Shown one piece after another: positions 26,224-34,551 of a stretch of 64,000 bases of DNA; the stretch's first letter is position 1, and every line of letters starts with the position of its first letter. Source of the stretch: Nanosyncoccus sp963540965 (GTDB lineage: Bacteria > Patescibacteriota > Saccharimonadia > Saccharimonadales > Saccharimonadaceae); contig CAUTSA010000001.1 in assembly GCA_963540965.1 (NCBI GenBank), positions 248,001-312,000 on the forward strand, read 5' to 3'. The notes under the pieces are model-generated. The model saw only the letters and a program-made list of their open reading frames with translations, made no database searches and was not told the origin of the DNA. A program made the position numbers and the translations under genes.

Positions 26224-26883
26224 ATGAAGTATTTTGATGAAAGTTGGCGGGTGTTTTTGGAGGAAGAATTCTCAAAGACTTATTTTAAAAAATTAGCTGA
26301 TTTTTTACATGAAGAATATGAGAAAAAGACGATTTTCCCAGAAAAAGACTCGGTGTTTAGGGCTTTTTTGACGGATTTAAACAAAATAAAGGTAGTAATT
26401 TTGGGGCAAGACCCATACCATACACCAGGAGTGGCGGATGGGTTGGCTTTTTCGGTTAAAAAGGGCGGAAAATACATTGCGCCTAGTTTATTAAATATTT
26501 ACAAGGAAATTGATGCGGATATGGGGGAGCACATGAATCCGGATGGTGATCTTTCGAGTTGGCAGGAGCAGGGAGTGTTGCTACTAAATAATGTGTTGAC
26601 AGTAGAGGCACATAAAGCTGGGTCGCATAGAGGAAAAGGGTGGGAGTTTTTTTCGAAGAACTGTGTGGAGTATTTGAATAGAAATCGTGAGAATTTGGTA
26701 TTTATTTTGTGGGGAAGAGATGCTAGAAGTAAAAAGGTATTAATTGACCAAGAGAGACACCTAGTTTTAGAATCGGCTCACCCCTCGCCGCTTTCGGCCC
26801 ATAATGGATTCTTTGGTTCTAAGCCATTTTCGAAAACAAATGAATATTTGAAGTCGAAGGGTCTAGAAGAAATTAAATGGTAA
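26224..26883 (+). CDS. ung: Uracil-DNA glycosylase (family 1)
   Basis: 219 aa. Removes uracil from DNA. Catalytic GQDPYH (residues about 60-65) and the C-terminal HPSPLSAHNGFFGSKPFS motif are intact. ATG 26224 is used; the in-frame TTG at 26212 lies inside tmk. Sitting with tdk and tmk, it places uracil repair beside thymidine supply, which makes sense where dTTP is obtained by salvage and misincorporation of dUMP is a risk. Confidence 0.95.
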   Translation: MKYFDESWRVFLEEEFSKTYFKKLADFLHEEYEKKTIFPEKDSVFRAFLTDLNKIKVVILGQDPYHTPGVADGLAFSVKKGGKYIAPSLLNIYKEIDADMGEHMNPDGDLSSWQEQGVLLLNNVLTVEAHKAGSHRGKGWEFFSKNCVEYLNRNRENLVFILWGRDARSKKVLIDQERHLVLESAHPSPLSAHNGFFGSKPFSKTNEYLKSKGLEEIKW

Positions 26884-26896
26884 AAAATATTAGAAT

Positions 26897-26928
26897 AAAA
26901 AAAGAACCCCTTGCGGGGTGTCTTTTTT
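26897..26928. terminator. Bidirectional terminator between ung and the pilin gene
   Basis: ACCCC/GGGGT stem (26906-26910 with 26915-26919) with loop TTGC. It is flanked by an A-tract on the left and a T-tract on the right, so it works for both convergent genes. Confidence 0.8.
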
Positions 26929-27592
26929 AAAGTGGTTGACAGATTGAGCCACCGCCTTCTTTCTTATAAAGGATGGCAACTTTGCGTGAGCCGGAAGCAT
27001 GAATAGCGTCTGGGCCTTCGCAGGTGGCATTGGTGACGATGCTGATGGTGTGACCTTTGGTACCACTTTGTTCGTAAGGGTTACCGGCTGTGACGTCTTC
27101 TACACCGTTTGGACGGCCCTCAGATTGATCACGCCAGGTAGAAGCTGAACGTTGACCGTTGTTACAAATTTTGGTCTCTGCATTATAGGAAGTTGCTTCA
27201 CGGCAGGAGGAAATGGATAGAGAGTATGGGCCACCTTCTGGGTCAACAAATTTATCTTTATCTTCTTTACCAATGATTAGGTAGGAATCGTAGAAATAGG
27301 CCCAAGATTGGTGATTAAGAGTACGGGAAATGTTCTGATCGACTTCAGTGTGTCCAGAAACGTAGGAGCCAAATTTGTCTGAAGGAATAGCGCCACTGTT
27401 ATTTGACTGATAGTTGGTTAGAGCAGCAGCGAGTCTGGAGATGTCAGAGGTGCGCTGGGTGTCGCGGCGGTTGCGTTGGAGAGCAGGAAGGGCGATGAAG
27501 ACCATAAGGAAGATAAGACCGGCGATACCAAGTACCAAGACAACCTCGATGATGGTGAAGCCTTTTTTGTTATTTAGATTTTGATTTGCCAT
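26927..27592 (-). CDS. Type IV pilin / pseudopilin
   Basis: 221 aa. A ten-residue basic leader ends in KKG, and the cleavage site G-F is followed by TIIEVVLVLGIAGL with Glu at +5, then the long hydrophobic helix and ALPALQRNRRDTQR. The mature globular domain has four cysteines, two of them (one near the C-terminus) probably forming the D-loop disulphide. This is a candidate major pilin, processed by PilD, which is encoded divergently. AAAGGAT precedes the ATG. The ends of the helix and the globular domain match Saccharibacteria pilins by general pattern only. Confidence 0.88.
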   Translation of the reverse strand: MANQNLNNKKGFTIIEVVLVLGIAGLIFLMVFIALPALQRNRRDTQRTSDISRLAAALTNYQSNNSGAIPSDKFGSYVSGHTEVDQNISRTLNHQSWAYFYDSYLIIGKEDKDKFVDPEGGPYSLSISSCREATSYNAETKICNNGQRSASTWRDQSEGRPNGVEDVTAGNPYEQSGTKGHTISIVTNATCEGPDAIHASGSRKVAILYKKEGGGSICQPL

Positions 27593-27669
27593 TTGATCCT
27601 TTCTTTTTAGTCAAGTTTTTGGCGTGTTTCTTATGCAAATAATAATAAAATCTCATAGAAAAATCAAGA

Positions 27670-27691
27670 GGCTTATGCTAATATACAGATA
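27670..27691 (+). promoter_or_regulatory. pilD promoter, leaderless
   Basis: GCTTATGCTAATAT: extended -10 with hexamer TAATAT at 27679-27684, seven bases before the GTG start. It shares the GCTTATGCTAA core with the pilT promoter. Confidence 0.55.
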
Positions 27692-28648
27692 GTGTTAGTG
27701 GTGCTTTATCTAGTATTTTTTGTGGTGGGGGCGGTTTTTGGATCATTTGCATGCTGTCAGGCTTATCGGATTCGATATAAGGAAGAGGGGAAGAGGATTG
27801 GTGGACGTTCAGAGTGTCTTTTTTGTCATCACCGACTGGCTTGGTATGAATTAATCCCGATTGTATCATGGGTATTACAGAGGGGGCGTTGTCGGCAATG
27901 CGGAAAGAAGATTGGGGGAATTGAGATTGCTTCAGAAGTGGCGATGGGATTAATTTTTTGTGGAATTTTGAGTTTATTTTTTAAACAAGTGAATGTAATG
28001 GGATTTTGGCAAGGAGGGGGTTATGATTTCTGGCGGAATTTTGATATTGAGCTTCTGGTGAGAATTTTTACTAATCCGTTGATTATAGTAAGGGCATTAA
28101 TTCTTATGGTAAGTGCAGTATTATTTTGGATTTTAGTGGTTTATGATTTGAAATGGCAACGGTTACCTAGTTGGATTTTATATGTGTTGATAGGTCTTGG
28201 TGTTGGTTACTTTATTTTGAATGAGCTGGTGAGATTTGGGATAATCTCGGAGTTAAGATATTTGCCTGGTTCAAAATTGCTTAGTGTACAAACTGGGACG
28301 ACTAGGCAGGTGAGTGAAGTTATTAGGAACGATTTATTTACTTTAGTGAGTAGTATTTTAGTATTGCCGGGCCTATATTTTTTAATGTATAAAATTTCAA
28401 AAGAACGGTTAGTAGGGGGAGGGGATTATTTGTTGGCTTTAGCGGCGGTATTATTTTTGGGAAGATTCGAACTGTCACTGACGTTACTTTTTGTAGCGAA
28501 TTTGTTGGCACTAGGATTTAATGCGAAGAAAATTATGCAAAAGAAAAAGGTGCGAGTACCATTTGGTCCGTATCTAATTATGGGATTTTGGTTGGTCTTG
28601 CTGTTCGCTAGAGAGATTCTTTTATATCTCTATGTGGTGGCGGTATAG
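27692..28648 (+). CDS. pilD: Prepilin peptidase PilD
   Basis: 318 aa, multi-pass membrane aspartyl protease. An N-terminal CxxC...CxxC zinc knuckle (CLFCHH, CRQCGK) is followed by the helices. The catalytic Asp pair is VYDLKWQRLP and GGGDYLL (GxGD motif). It cleaves the leader of the pilin encoded just upstream on the other strand and may N-methylate it. GTG start 27692. It is separated from the pilM-C cluster by 11 kb. Confidence 0.92.
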   Translation: MLVVLYLVFFVVGAVFGSFACCQAYRIRYKEEGKRIGGRSECLFCHHRLAWYELIPIVSWVLQRGRCRQCGKKIGGIEIASEVAMGLIFCGILSLFFKQVNVMGFWQGGGYDFWRNFDIELLVRIFTNPLIIVRALILMVSAVLFWILVVYDLKWQRLPSWILYVLIGLGVGYFILNELVRFGIISELRYLPGSKLLSVQTGTTRQVSEVIRNDLFTLVSSILVLPGLYFLMYKISKERLVGGGDYLLALAAVLFLGRFELSLTLLFVANLLALGFNAKKIMQKKKVRVPFGPYLIMGFWLVLLFAREILLYLYVVAV

Positions 28649-28682
28649 GCCGTGGTTGAATTGGAATCGTGAGGCTAAAAAA

Positions 28683-29627
28683 TTAGTCTTTGGTTTCTGA
28701 ATGAAATTTTTCGTGAACTTCTTTAAGGTGGGGATCAGTGATATGGGTGTAAATCTGAGTGGTGGCAATATTGGCATGGCCAAGGAGACTCTGAACAGAG
28801 CGTAGGTCGGCGCCATTCATTAAAAGATCGGTAGCGAAGCTGTGGCGAAGGGTGTGGGGGGTGACGTGTTTGGTGATGCCGGCAAGGCGGGCATACTTTT
28901 GAATAATCCGTTCGATCGAACGTGGACTGAGCCGGCGAAAATCGCCAGAGGTGTCAGGTATATTTTGATTGGAAGAGTTATTGAGGAAAAGAGCGGGAAG
29001 AGTGTCACTTCTGGCGGAAAGGTATTCTTCAAGATGATCGGCAGTGGTTTGATCAATAAAGATAGGGCGGTCTTTTTTACCTTTGCCGCGAACCATAAAC
29101 TCGCGGCGGGCGAGGTTAATGGAATCACGATTCAAATTACAAAGTTCAGAAACACGAAGTCCACCGGAGAATAATAGTTCAATGATGGCACGGTCACGTA
29201 GGCCAGTTTCGGTATCGATGGGGATTTCTGCGAGCAAACGTTCGACTTCATCGAAATGGAGAAAGGTGACCTGTTTTTTGGCGGCGCGGGGTAGGTCAAC
29301 TAGACTTGGGTCAAGAGAGTGAATCCCACGTTTGGCTAGATATTTGAGAAAACCACGGAGGGCAATTAGATGATAGCTTTGAGTAAGGGCGGAAAGGCGT
29401 TCATGGTTTTGATTGTCGTCAAAACGATTGAGTCTGAGACGAAATTTACGTAAAATTTCTGGAGTGAGATCAGAAGGCTTAATGGTGGCACCTTCGGGAA
29501 AATCTTGAGTGATTAGATCAAGAAAACGAGCAAGATAAAGTCCGTAGTTTTCAGTGGTTTTAGTAGAGCGGCCTTTTTCAATTTCAAGGGATTCGAGAAA
29601 GTCATTAATAAGATCAGAGATATCCAT
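28683..29627 (-). CDS. XerC/XerD-type tyrosine recombinase
   Basis: 314 aa. SAM-like N-terminal domain, then the catalytic domain with Arg in GGLRVSEL, the beta-hairpin Lys in VRGKGKKDRPIFI, HTLRHSFAT (His, Arg), LLGHA and the Tyr nucleophile in TTQIYTHI. It resolves chromosome dimers at dif. Only one Xer protein is in the window. An in-frame upstream start (29831) is rejected because the extra stretch lies across the divergent gene, and ATG 29627 has a TATAAT ending seven bases before it. Confidence 0.93.
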   Translation of the reverse strand: MDISDLINDFLESLEIEKGRSTKTTENYGLYLARFLDLITQDFPEGATIKPSDLTPEILRKFRLRLNRFDDNQNHERLSALTQSYHLIALRGFLKYLAKRGIHSLDPSLVDLPRAAKKQVTFLHFDEVERLLAEIPIDTETGLRDRAIIELLFSGGLRVSELCNLNRDSINLARREFMVRGKGKKDRPIFIDQTTADHLEEYLSARSDTLPALFLNNSSNQNIPDTSGDFRRLSPRSIERIIQKYARLAGITKHVTPHTLRHSFATDLLMNGADLRSVQSLLGHANIATTQIYTHITDPHLKEVHEKFHSETKD

Positions 29628-29663
29628 AAGAGATATTATAACAGACCGTGCTATAATACGGTT
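29628..29663. promoter_or_regulatory. Compact divergent promoter pair (Xer / 410-aa gene)
   Basis: Two TATAAT boxes facing outward: 29640-29635 on the minus strand (seven bases before the Xer ATG) and 29652-29657 on the plus strand (six bases before the ATG at 29664). All promoter information for both genes fits in 36 bases, and both mRNAs should be leaderless. Confidence 0.7.
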
Positions 29664-30896
29664 ATGGATAATCTGAATACTCCGGGTGTGGATTTTACGC
29701 CAAATATGAATGGCGACGTGAAGCTGAATGATGGAAACCAGCCGAATAATGCAGTAGAGACGAATTCGGTATTTAAGGTTTTTGGTGAAGTAAAGAAAAT
29801 TGATTATAATCAAGAACTGGTCGATCAGCAAATCAATATGAATCCGACAGAGAAGAGAATTTATGAGCCTCTAACTGGGAGTAGCGTGGTGGTGGATACA
29901 GTGCAGGAAAATAGGGTACCTGAAAATGGGTTCCCGGCAGGGTATGGGCCGAATGCTGATTTTAAGAGAATTGAAAAACCGAAGAAACCGAAGTTGGGGG
30001 AAAGAATTAAGCGTTCTTTTGGTGAGCTGACGAAGATACAGAAGAGGCTACTAATTATTATCCCGTCAGCAGCGGTGGGATTAATTGTGGTTTTTTCGAT
30101 AGTTGCAAGTATTACGGGAATGTTTTCAACCGATTACTCAAAAACTTACAGTGTGGCGAAAGCGATTAAGAGTGACCTACAAAAACTAAGAAGTAATGTG
30201 AACTGTGATAAGGTAACAGAATATAATGACAACACCTTCACTTCGATGGAGATATATCAGGGATATATTGAGGGATGCAAAAAAAATAGTCAGGGAGTAA
30301 ATGCGCAGTTGATCGAAGAAATGGGGGACACGGCCGGAGTCTTGAAGGATATCGAGGTAAATCGTCGATTTGAGGCGTTTAAGGTGGCGTTGAATGAGTC
30401 TAAGGCAAGTAGCGCTGAAGTAGAAAAGACTCTGGATCTTTATTCGTTGTGGCATAATTGGCTAATTGTGGAGTCGTCTGGAGATAAAACTCATAACGGT
30501 TTTGAATGGAGTGAATCAGAAATTAAGGAAGCGGCGAAAATTTTGGTGGAATCTGGGAATGAAAGATTGGTGTCGTATGGCAATGCATGGATTAGTTTAA
30601 AAACAGAGGTGGCGAAGGCGGCGTATAAATTCTATCATTCTTCTGAGGAGACTGAAGTGGTGGATTATGTGGAAGCAAAGAACGATTTAGAAGCGAAAAA
30701 GAATGCATTTATACAATTTCAAAAGGAGAAGAGGCCGGATGTGTTGACGGAATTCCCGTTACAGCTGGTTGATCTTGCAAATATTTCGGTGAAATTTGAG
30801 GAAATGTATAGTTTTATTCGGGAAACCTATCAAAAAAATTACAATAAAAAGGTTGGGGGATGTAAGGAATTGATTAACGCGGTAATTTGTGATTAA
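29664..30896 (+). CDS. Single-pass membrane protein of unknown function (410 aa)
   Basis: Not recognised. A long Asn/Pro-rich cytoplasmic N-terminus (about 110 residues) leads to KKPKLGERIKRSFGEL, one transmembrane helix (about residues 131-152) and a 255-residue helical extracytoplasmic domain with four cysteines, two near residues 180-210 and two at the very C-terminus (GGCKELINAVICD). This layout (disordered Asn-rich head, one helix, helical outside domain) recurs in Saccharibacteria surface proteins of unknown function. Start chosen from the leaderless promoter. Confidence 0.6.
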   Translation: MDNLNTPGVDFTPNMNGDVKLNDGNQPNNAVETNSVFKVFGEVKKIDYNQELVDQQINMNPTEKRIYEPLTGSSVVVDTVQENRVPENGFPAGYGPNADFKRIEKPKKPKLGERIKRSFGELTKIQKRLLIIIPSAAVGLIVVFSIVASITGMFSTDYSKTYSVAKAIKSDLQKLRSNVNCDKVTEYNDNTFTSMEIYQGYIEGCKKNSQGVNAQLIEEMGDTAGVLKDIEVNRRFEAFKVALNESKASSAEVEKTLDLYSLWHNWLIVESSGDKTHNGFEWSESEIKEAAKILVESGNERLVSYGNAWISLKTEVAKAAYKFYHSSEETEVVDYVEAKNDLEAKKNAFIQFQKEKRPDVLTEFPLQLVDLANISVKFEEMYSFIRETYQKNYNKKVGGCKELINAVICD

Positions 30897-30945
30897 GACT
30901 GCGAGTTGCATCTGGATGAGAGTAGGCGTGGAATGGCTTGACTGG

Positions 30946-30992
30946 TTGTGTTATAATCAGAAAAATGTAAGAGCATAGCTCAGGGAGTACGT
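30946..30992 (+). promoter_or_regulatory. ndk promoter and leader
   Basis: TGTGTTATAAT with TATAAT at 30952-30957, then a leader of about 28 bases containing a small GAGC-ATA-GCTC hairpin and Shine-Dalgarno AGGGAG before ATG 30993. Confidence 0.6.
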
Positions 30993-31541
30993 ATGTCAGA
31001 AGATAAACCTACTAATAAACAAAAGGAGGTCGATCTTGCCGACTTCGTGCAAAGAACTCTTGTGATCTTTAAGCCAGATTCAGTTCAACGTGGTATCGTG
31101 GGGGAGATCTTGCAACGTTTTGAGCGTGTGGGACTAAAAATTGTTGGCATGAAGATGGTAAGTCCAGATCAGGTGCTATTTAAGAAGCATTATGAAGATA
31201 TTGGAAAGTTGATCTCACGCCGTGGTGAGGAGACTTTTATGTATAACCTGGACTATATGATGTCTGGTCCAATTATTGCAATGTGCCTTGAAGGAGTGGA
31301 GGCGGTAGCTTTGGTGCGTAAGATTGTTGGCCCAACTGAGCCAAAGTCTGCGGATATGGGTACAATTCGTGGTGACTTTTCTCACATGAGTTTTGGTTAT
31401 TCTAATGCAAAAAAGATTGGTGTACCTAATCTTGTACATGCTTCAGGAAATCCAGAAGAGGCGGAGGAAGAAGTGAGATTATGGTTCACTGATGCTGAAC
31501 TTTATGATTACGAAGATTTGAACGAAAAATATACTCGCTAA
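30993..31541 (+). CDS. ndk: Nucleoside diphosphate kinase
   Basis: 182 aa, longer than the usual 140-150. Core: LVIFKPDSVQRGIVGEI, GTIRGDFSHMS and the catalytic His (about residue 149) in NLVHASGNPEEAEEEV, where the canonical HxSDS segment is altered to HASGN. An N-terminal tail of about 20 residues and an insertion around residues 68-84 (ISRRGEETFMYNLDY) account for the extra length. It makes NTPs and dNTPs from diphosphates and would take dTDP from Tmk on to dTTP. Confidence 0.93.
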   Translation: MSEDKPTNKQKEVDLADFVQRTLVIFKPDSVQRGIVGEILQRFERVGLKIVGMKMVSPDQVLFKKHYEDIGKLISRRGEETFMYNLDYMMSGPIIAMCLEGVEAVALVRKIVGPTEPKSADMGTIRGDFSHMSFGYSNAKKIGVPNLVHASGNPEEAEEEVRLWFTDAELYDYEDLNEKYTR

Positions 31542-31560
31542 GATAGTGAAGTATATATGG

Positions 31561-31577
31561 TATAATTAATTTGTGTT
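31561..31577 (+). promoter_or_regulatory. Promoter of tRNA-Arg
   Basis: TATATGGTATAAT ends with TATAAT at 31561-31566, 11 bases before the mature tRNA 5' end. Confidence 0.6.
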
Positions 31578-31653
31578 GGCCTGGTAGCTCAATGGATAGA
31601 GCAGCTCCGTCCTAAGGAGAAGGTTGCGAGTTCGACCCCCGCCCGGGTCACCA
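31578..31653 (+). tRNA. tRNA-Arg (anticodon CCT)
   Basis: Acceptor GGCCTGG pairs with CCGGGTC (with G-U pairs). The D-arm is GCTC...GAGC, the anticodon loop GTCCTAA and the T-loop TTCGACC; CCA is encoded. One mismatch each in the anticodon stem (outer pair) and the T-stem. Confidence 0.92.
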
Positions 31654-31667
31654 TAAATTGAAATTAT

Positions 31668-32153
31668 ATGACAAAATTAGTATTTGATGGGCAGCGAGAA
31701 GGGGAAGAAGTTAAGTTTATTTTTCGTCGCCATTTTTCGACAGCAAAAGCGGGAATTATTTTCCTAGTAATTATGATAATACTAGGAATAATTCCGCTTT
31801 TTTTGTGGCAGAATGATCTAAGAATGTTGTGGATCTTTCTGGGGTTTGTGTTCGTGGGGGTGTGTGGTTTTTTCTATGCATATATGATGTGGTATTTTTC
31901 GGTTTATATCGTGACAGACCAAAGAATTAGACAGGTTTCACAAAAAGGTTTATTCAAGAAGACCGTAGTGGATCTGGGATTAGACAAAATCCAGAGCATT
32001 TCTTACGGAATCACTTCGGTAGTTGGGGGGATTTTAGGTTATGGAACAATCTTAATTCAAACTGGTGTGGGTGATCTGGTGATTTCAGTAGTGGGGAAAC
32101 CGGCGCAGATTTATGAAAAATTGCAGAATGTCGTGGCAAAAAATACAAAGTAG
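31668..32153 (+). CDS. Bacterial PH-domain membrane protein
   Basis: 161 aa. Two transmembrane helices (about residues 26-48 and 55-77) are followed by a bacterial pleckstrin-homology (bPH2/YdbS-like) domain: YIVTDQRIRQVSQKGLFKKTVVDLGLDKIQSIS and GTILIQTGVGDLVI. The family is widespread and membrane-linked, of unclear role. It starts 15 bases after tRNA-Arg and has no clear Shine-Dalgarno, so it may be expressed from the tRNA promoter. Confidence 0.75.
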   Translation: MTKLVFDGQREGEEVKFIFRRHFSTAKAGIIFLVIMIILGIIPLFLWQNDLRMLWIFLGFVFVGVCGFFYAYMMWYFSVYIVTDQRIRQVSQKGLFKKTVVDLGLDKIQSISYGITSVVGGILGYGTILIQTGVGDLVISVVGKPAQIYEKLQNVVAKNTK

Positions 32154-32171
32154 AGAAGAGGAGAAATAAGA

Positions 32172-33239
32172 GTGAAGAAGCAAGAACAAAATGATGAAAA
32201 AAAGCCATCAATTATCAAACGTTTAAAACAGCGTAAAGAACAGAAGGAAATTGAGGAATTTAAAAATAAGACAGAGCTTGAGCGGGTCGAAGAGAGGCGT
32301 GAAGAAGTTTTATCGAAGGGGCGAAAGTTTAAATATCCTCTACAATATGCTAAATATCGTATTGTAACGTTGACTATTGTGATCTCTTTGGTGGCAGTAA
32401 TGTTGTTTGGTGGATTCTTGTACCTATCTCTATATAAGTGGCAGAGTACAGATTCAGTACTTTATAGACTTACTCAGCTGGTGCCGCTACCTGTGGCTTC
32501 GGTAGATGGCGAGCGTGTACGATACTCTGATTATTTGATGATCTATAAGAGTACGATTACGCCAATTGAACAACAGCAAGGGAAGTTGGGCAATGATAAA
32601 GATGCTTCGTCAATGATGAATCACTACAAAAGAATGTCCTTAACTGAGGCGGAGAATTATGCCTATGCCTTGAAATTGGCGGCTGAGTATCATTTGACCG
32701 TGGATAAGGACGAGATTGATCGTGCGCTCGATAAGCATCGTAAGATTGGCGGAGTGGAGAGAAGTGAGGAGAGTTTTAAGAAAATCCTAGAGGACAACTT
32801 TGGCCTATCCGTTAAAGAGTATCGCAGGATGCTTTACCTTTCCTTAATGAAAGAAAAAGTATCACAACAGATTGATAAGGAAGCGATTAGAATTTCGGAG
32901 ACTGTACAGGCGGGAGTAAAGTCGGGAAAAAGTTTAAAGGCTATTGCTGATGAGCTTGGTGAAAAGGTTTTATATGAGGAGACCGGGGGGTTGGTTGATA
33001 AGTTGAACGTTGACGGGGGTAGGGCTGGAATCGCGATGGGCCTTGAGGCGGGGCAGACTTCAGATCGTGTGATGTCTTCATCTGGTGATGGATACTATTT
33101 TGTGACATTGATTAACAAAACCGAATCACAAGTGAATTATACGTCAATTAAGATTCCGTTTTTGGAGTTTAATAAACAAGTGAAACAAATTCGTGAAGGG
33201 GGGCTGGTACGAGAAATGATTAGCTTGAAAGACGAATAG
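32172..33239 (+). CDS. Membrane-anchored SurA/PpiC-like folding factor
   Basis: 355 aa. A 70-residue charged cytoplasmic N-terminus precedes one transmembrane helix (about 75-97). Outside it has a SurA-N-type opening (VASVDGERVRYSDYLMIYKS) and a helical chaperone region. The C-terminal part resembles a reduced parvulin domain (GGLVDKLN, LEAGQTSDRVMSSSGDGYYFVTLI). It probably helps secreted proteins fold; prolyl-isomerase activity is doubtful. GTG 32172 with GAGGAG upstream. Confidence 0.7.
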   Translation: MKKQEQNDEKKPSIIKRLKQRKEQKEIEEFKNKTELERVEERREEVLSKGRKFKYPLQYAKYRIVTLTIVISLVAVMLFGGFLYLSLYKWQSTDSVLYRLTQLVPLPVASVDGERVRYSDYLMIYKSTITPIEQQQGKLGNDKDASSMMNHYKRMSLTEAENYAYALKLAAEYHLTVDKDEIDRALDKHRKIGGVERSEESFKKILEDNFGLSVKEYRRMLYLSLMKEKVSQQIDKEAIRISETVQAGVKSGKSLKAIADELGEKVLYEETGGLVDKLNVDGGRAGIAMGLEAGQTSDRVMSSSGDGYYFVTLINKTESQVNYTSIKIPFLEFNKQVKQIREGGLVREMISLKDE

Positions 33240-33262
33240 AGGATATCGTATCGATAAAAAAG

Positions 33263-33286
33263 ATCCCTGGAAGAGGGATTTTTTTG
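33263..33286 (+). terminator. Intrinsic terminator after the SurA-like gene
   Basis: ATCCCT / AGGGAT stem (33263-33268 with 33274-33279), loop GGAAG, then a run of seven T. Confidence 0.85.
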
Positions 33287-33294
33287 ACAAAAAA

Positions 33295-33369
33295 TGGTGC
33301 GAGTAGAGGGAGTCGAACCCTCGTCTCTTCCTTGGGAAGGAAGCATAATAGCCGTTATACGATACTCGC
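33295..33369 (-). tRNA. tRNA-Gly (anticodon CCC)
   Basis: Acceptor GCGAGTA / TACTCGC, anticodon stem CTTCC-loop TTCCCAA-GGAAG, T-loop TTCGACT, encoded CCA. Confidence 0.93.
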
Positions 33370-33415
33370 CTATGTAGTTATTTTAGCATAATTTAAAGAA
33401 GATAGAGAAAAAGTC

Positions 33416-33450
33416 TTGCACAATCGGGGACAATAAAGTATACTACTGGT
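33416..33450 (+). promoter_or_regulatory. Canonical sigma-70 promoter of tRNA-Asp
   Basis: TTGCAC (33416-33421), a 17-base spacer, TATACT (33439-33444) and an inferred start just before the tRNA. It is one of the few two-box promoters in the window. Confidence 0.75.
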
Positions 33451-33453
33451 ATT

Positions 33454-33530
33454 GGATTCGTAGCTCAGTTGGTTAGAGCGCCGCCCTGTCACGGCGGAGG
33501 TCGCGAGTTCGAGTCTCGTCGGATCCGCCA
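33454..33530 (+). tRNA. tRNA-Asp (anticodon GTC)
   Basis: Acceptor GGATTCG / CGGATCC, anticodon stem CCGCC-loop CTGTCAC-GGCGG, T-loop TTCGAGT, encoded CCA. Confidence 0.95.
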
Positions 33531-33567
33531 TTACAGCTTTAGGGCTGTTTTTTCTTGTTTAAATTTT

Positions 33568-34452
33568 TTATTCAATAATGGAATTATCTATATACTTTTG
33601 ATAGTGTTTTTCGGAATTTGAAGAGAGTATCCAGCAGAGTACAGGGTGAGATTGGCGATAATTCTGAATATGATTGTTTTGAACAATTTTTTTATCGACG
33701 GAAAGAAAATCCGGTTTAAGCCATGAGTTAAAAGGGAATTTTAGAAGAGATAAACCTAAATAATAAAGAGGATTTGGATGGCTGGGAATAAGTAAGCCAG
33801 AGGGGATATTTGGACAATAATGAAGAAACCAGTGCACGATGCGCGGATCAAAACTTTTGATGGAGATAGGGGCGTTTTGGTGTTGGTCTTGATATTTTTG
33901 AAGTAGGCTTGCAGTTTGTTGGCAGAAACGACGATAGTTAACATTGAATTCAGATTTAAGTTCAATAAGAAGAGGAGTTTTACCGGCGATAAGTTGAAGT
34001 GCAGATTCTAGTGTGGGGATCCTAGAGATATATTCTTTGGGGAAAGGATTTTTTGAATGCTTGGAGGGAGAAAGAAGCTGGAGTTCTTGAATACTAGCTA
34101 GGGTACTATGTTTAATTTTTTGAGAGACTTGAGTAAGTCGATAAGTGTTGTTGTCGTGAAAAATAACAAGGTGACGATCGTTCGTATAGTGAAGGTCAAG
34201 TTCGATGGCTAGTTGATTTTGAATAGCAAGTTGAAAGGAGGCAAGGGTGTTTTCGGGGATGAAAAGGTAGGGTTGATGAGGAGATGGAACATTAGGGTAT
34301 TTTTGATAGGTTGATGGATTAAGGAAGCCATGTACACCACGATGTGCAAATGGGCGACTAGTAAGTGCGGCAATCTGAGACTGTTTTAGTTTATCCTCAG
34401 GAGGGGATGTTGGGCTTAGGTGGGGTTTTCGTTGGGCTAGGAAATGTTTCAT
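33568..34452 (-). CDS. Glycerophosphodiester phosphodiesterase (GDPD) family protein
   Basis: 294 aa. GDPD catalytic signature: AHRG (about residue 37-40), PENTLASFQLAI (about 70-81), ELDLHYTND and VIFHDNNTYRLT, then IELKSE and ISIKSFD for the later metal site. These enzymes hydrolyse glycerophosphodiesters from phospholipid turnover. There is no signal peptide, so it is probably cytoplasmic. It stands alone, divergent from tRNA-Thr, with its start 18 bases from the tRNA. Confidence 0.88.
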   Translation of the reverse strand: MKHFLAQRKPHLSPTSPPEDKLKQSQIAALTSRPFAHRGVHGFLNPSTYQKYPNVPSPHQPYLFIPENTLASFQLAIQNQLAIELDLHYTNDRHLVIFHDNNTYRLTQVSQKIKHSTLASIQELQLLSPSKHSKNPFPKEYISRIPTLESALQLIAGKTPLLIELKSEFNVNYRRFCQQTASLLQKYQDQHQNAPISIKSFDPRIVHWFLHYCPNIPSGLLIPSHPNPLYYLGLSLLKFPFNSWLKPDFLSVDKKIVQNNHIQNYRQSHPVLCWILSSNSEKHYQKYIDNSIIE

Positions 34453-34470
34453 GATATAATCTAATCAGGT
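34453..34470 (+). promoter_or_regulatory. Promoter of tRNA-Thr
   Basis: TGATATAAT with TATAAT at 34455-34460, ten bases before the tRNA 5' end. It overlaps the upstream side of the divergent GDPD gene. Confidence 0.6.
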
Positions 34471-34546
34471 GCCATTGTAGCTCAGTTGGTAGAGCAGCTC
34501 ATTCGTAACGAGCAGGTCGCAGGTTCGATCCCTGTCAATGGCTCCA
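34471..34546 (+). tRNA. tRNA-Thr (anticodon CGT)
   Basis: Acceptor GCCATTG / CAATGGC, D-arm GCTC...GAGC, anticodon loop TTCGTAA (A-C mismatch at the loop-closing pair), T-loop TTCGATC, encoded CCA. Confidence 0.93.
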
Positions 34547-34551
34547 TTTTT

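Noticed and set aside
29628..29831. Upstream extension of the Xer recombinase (68 extra codons)
   Set aside because: The added peptide is not recombinase-like and would run across the divergent promoter and the start of the neighbouring gene; the promoter ends just before ATG 29627.
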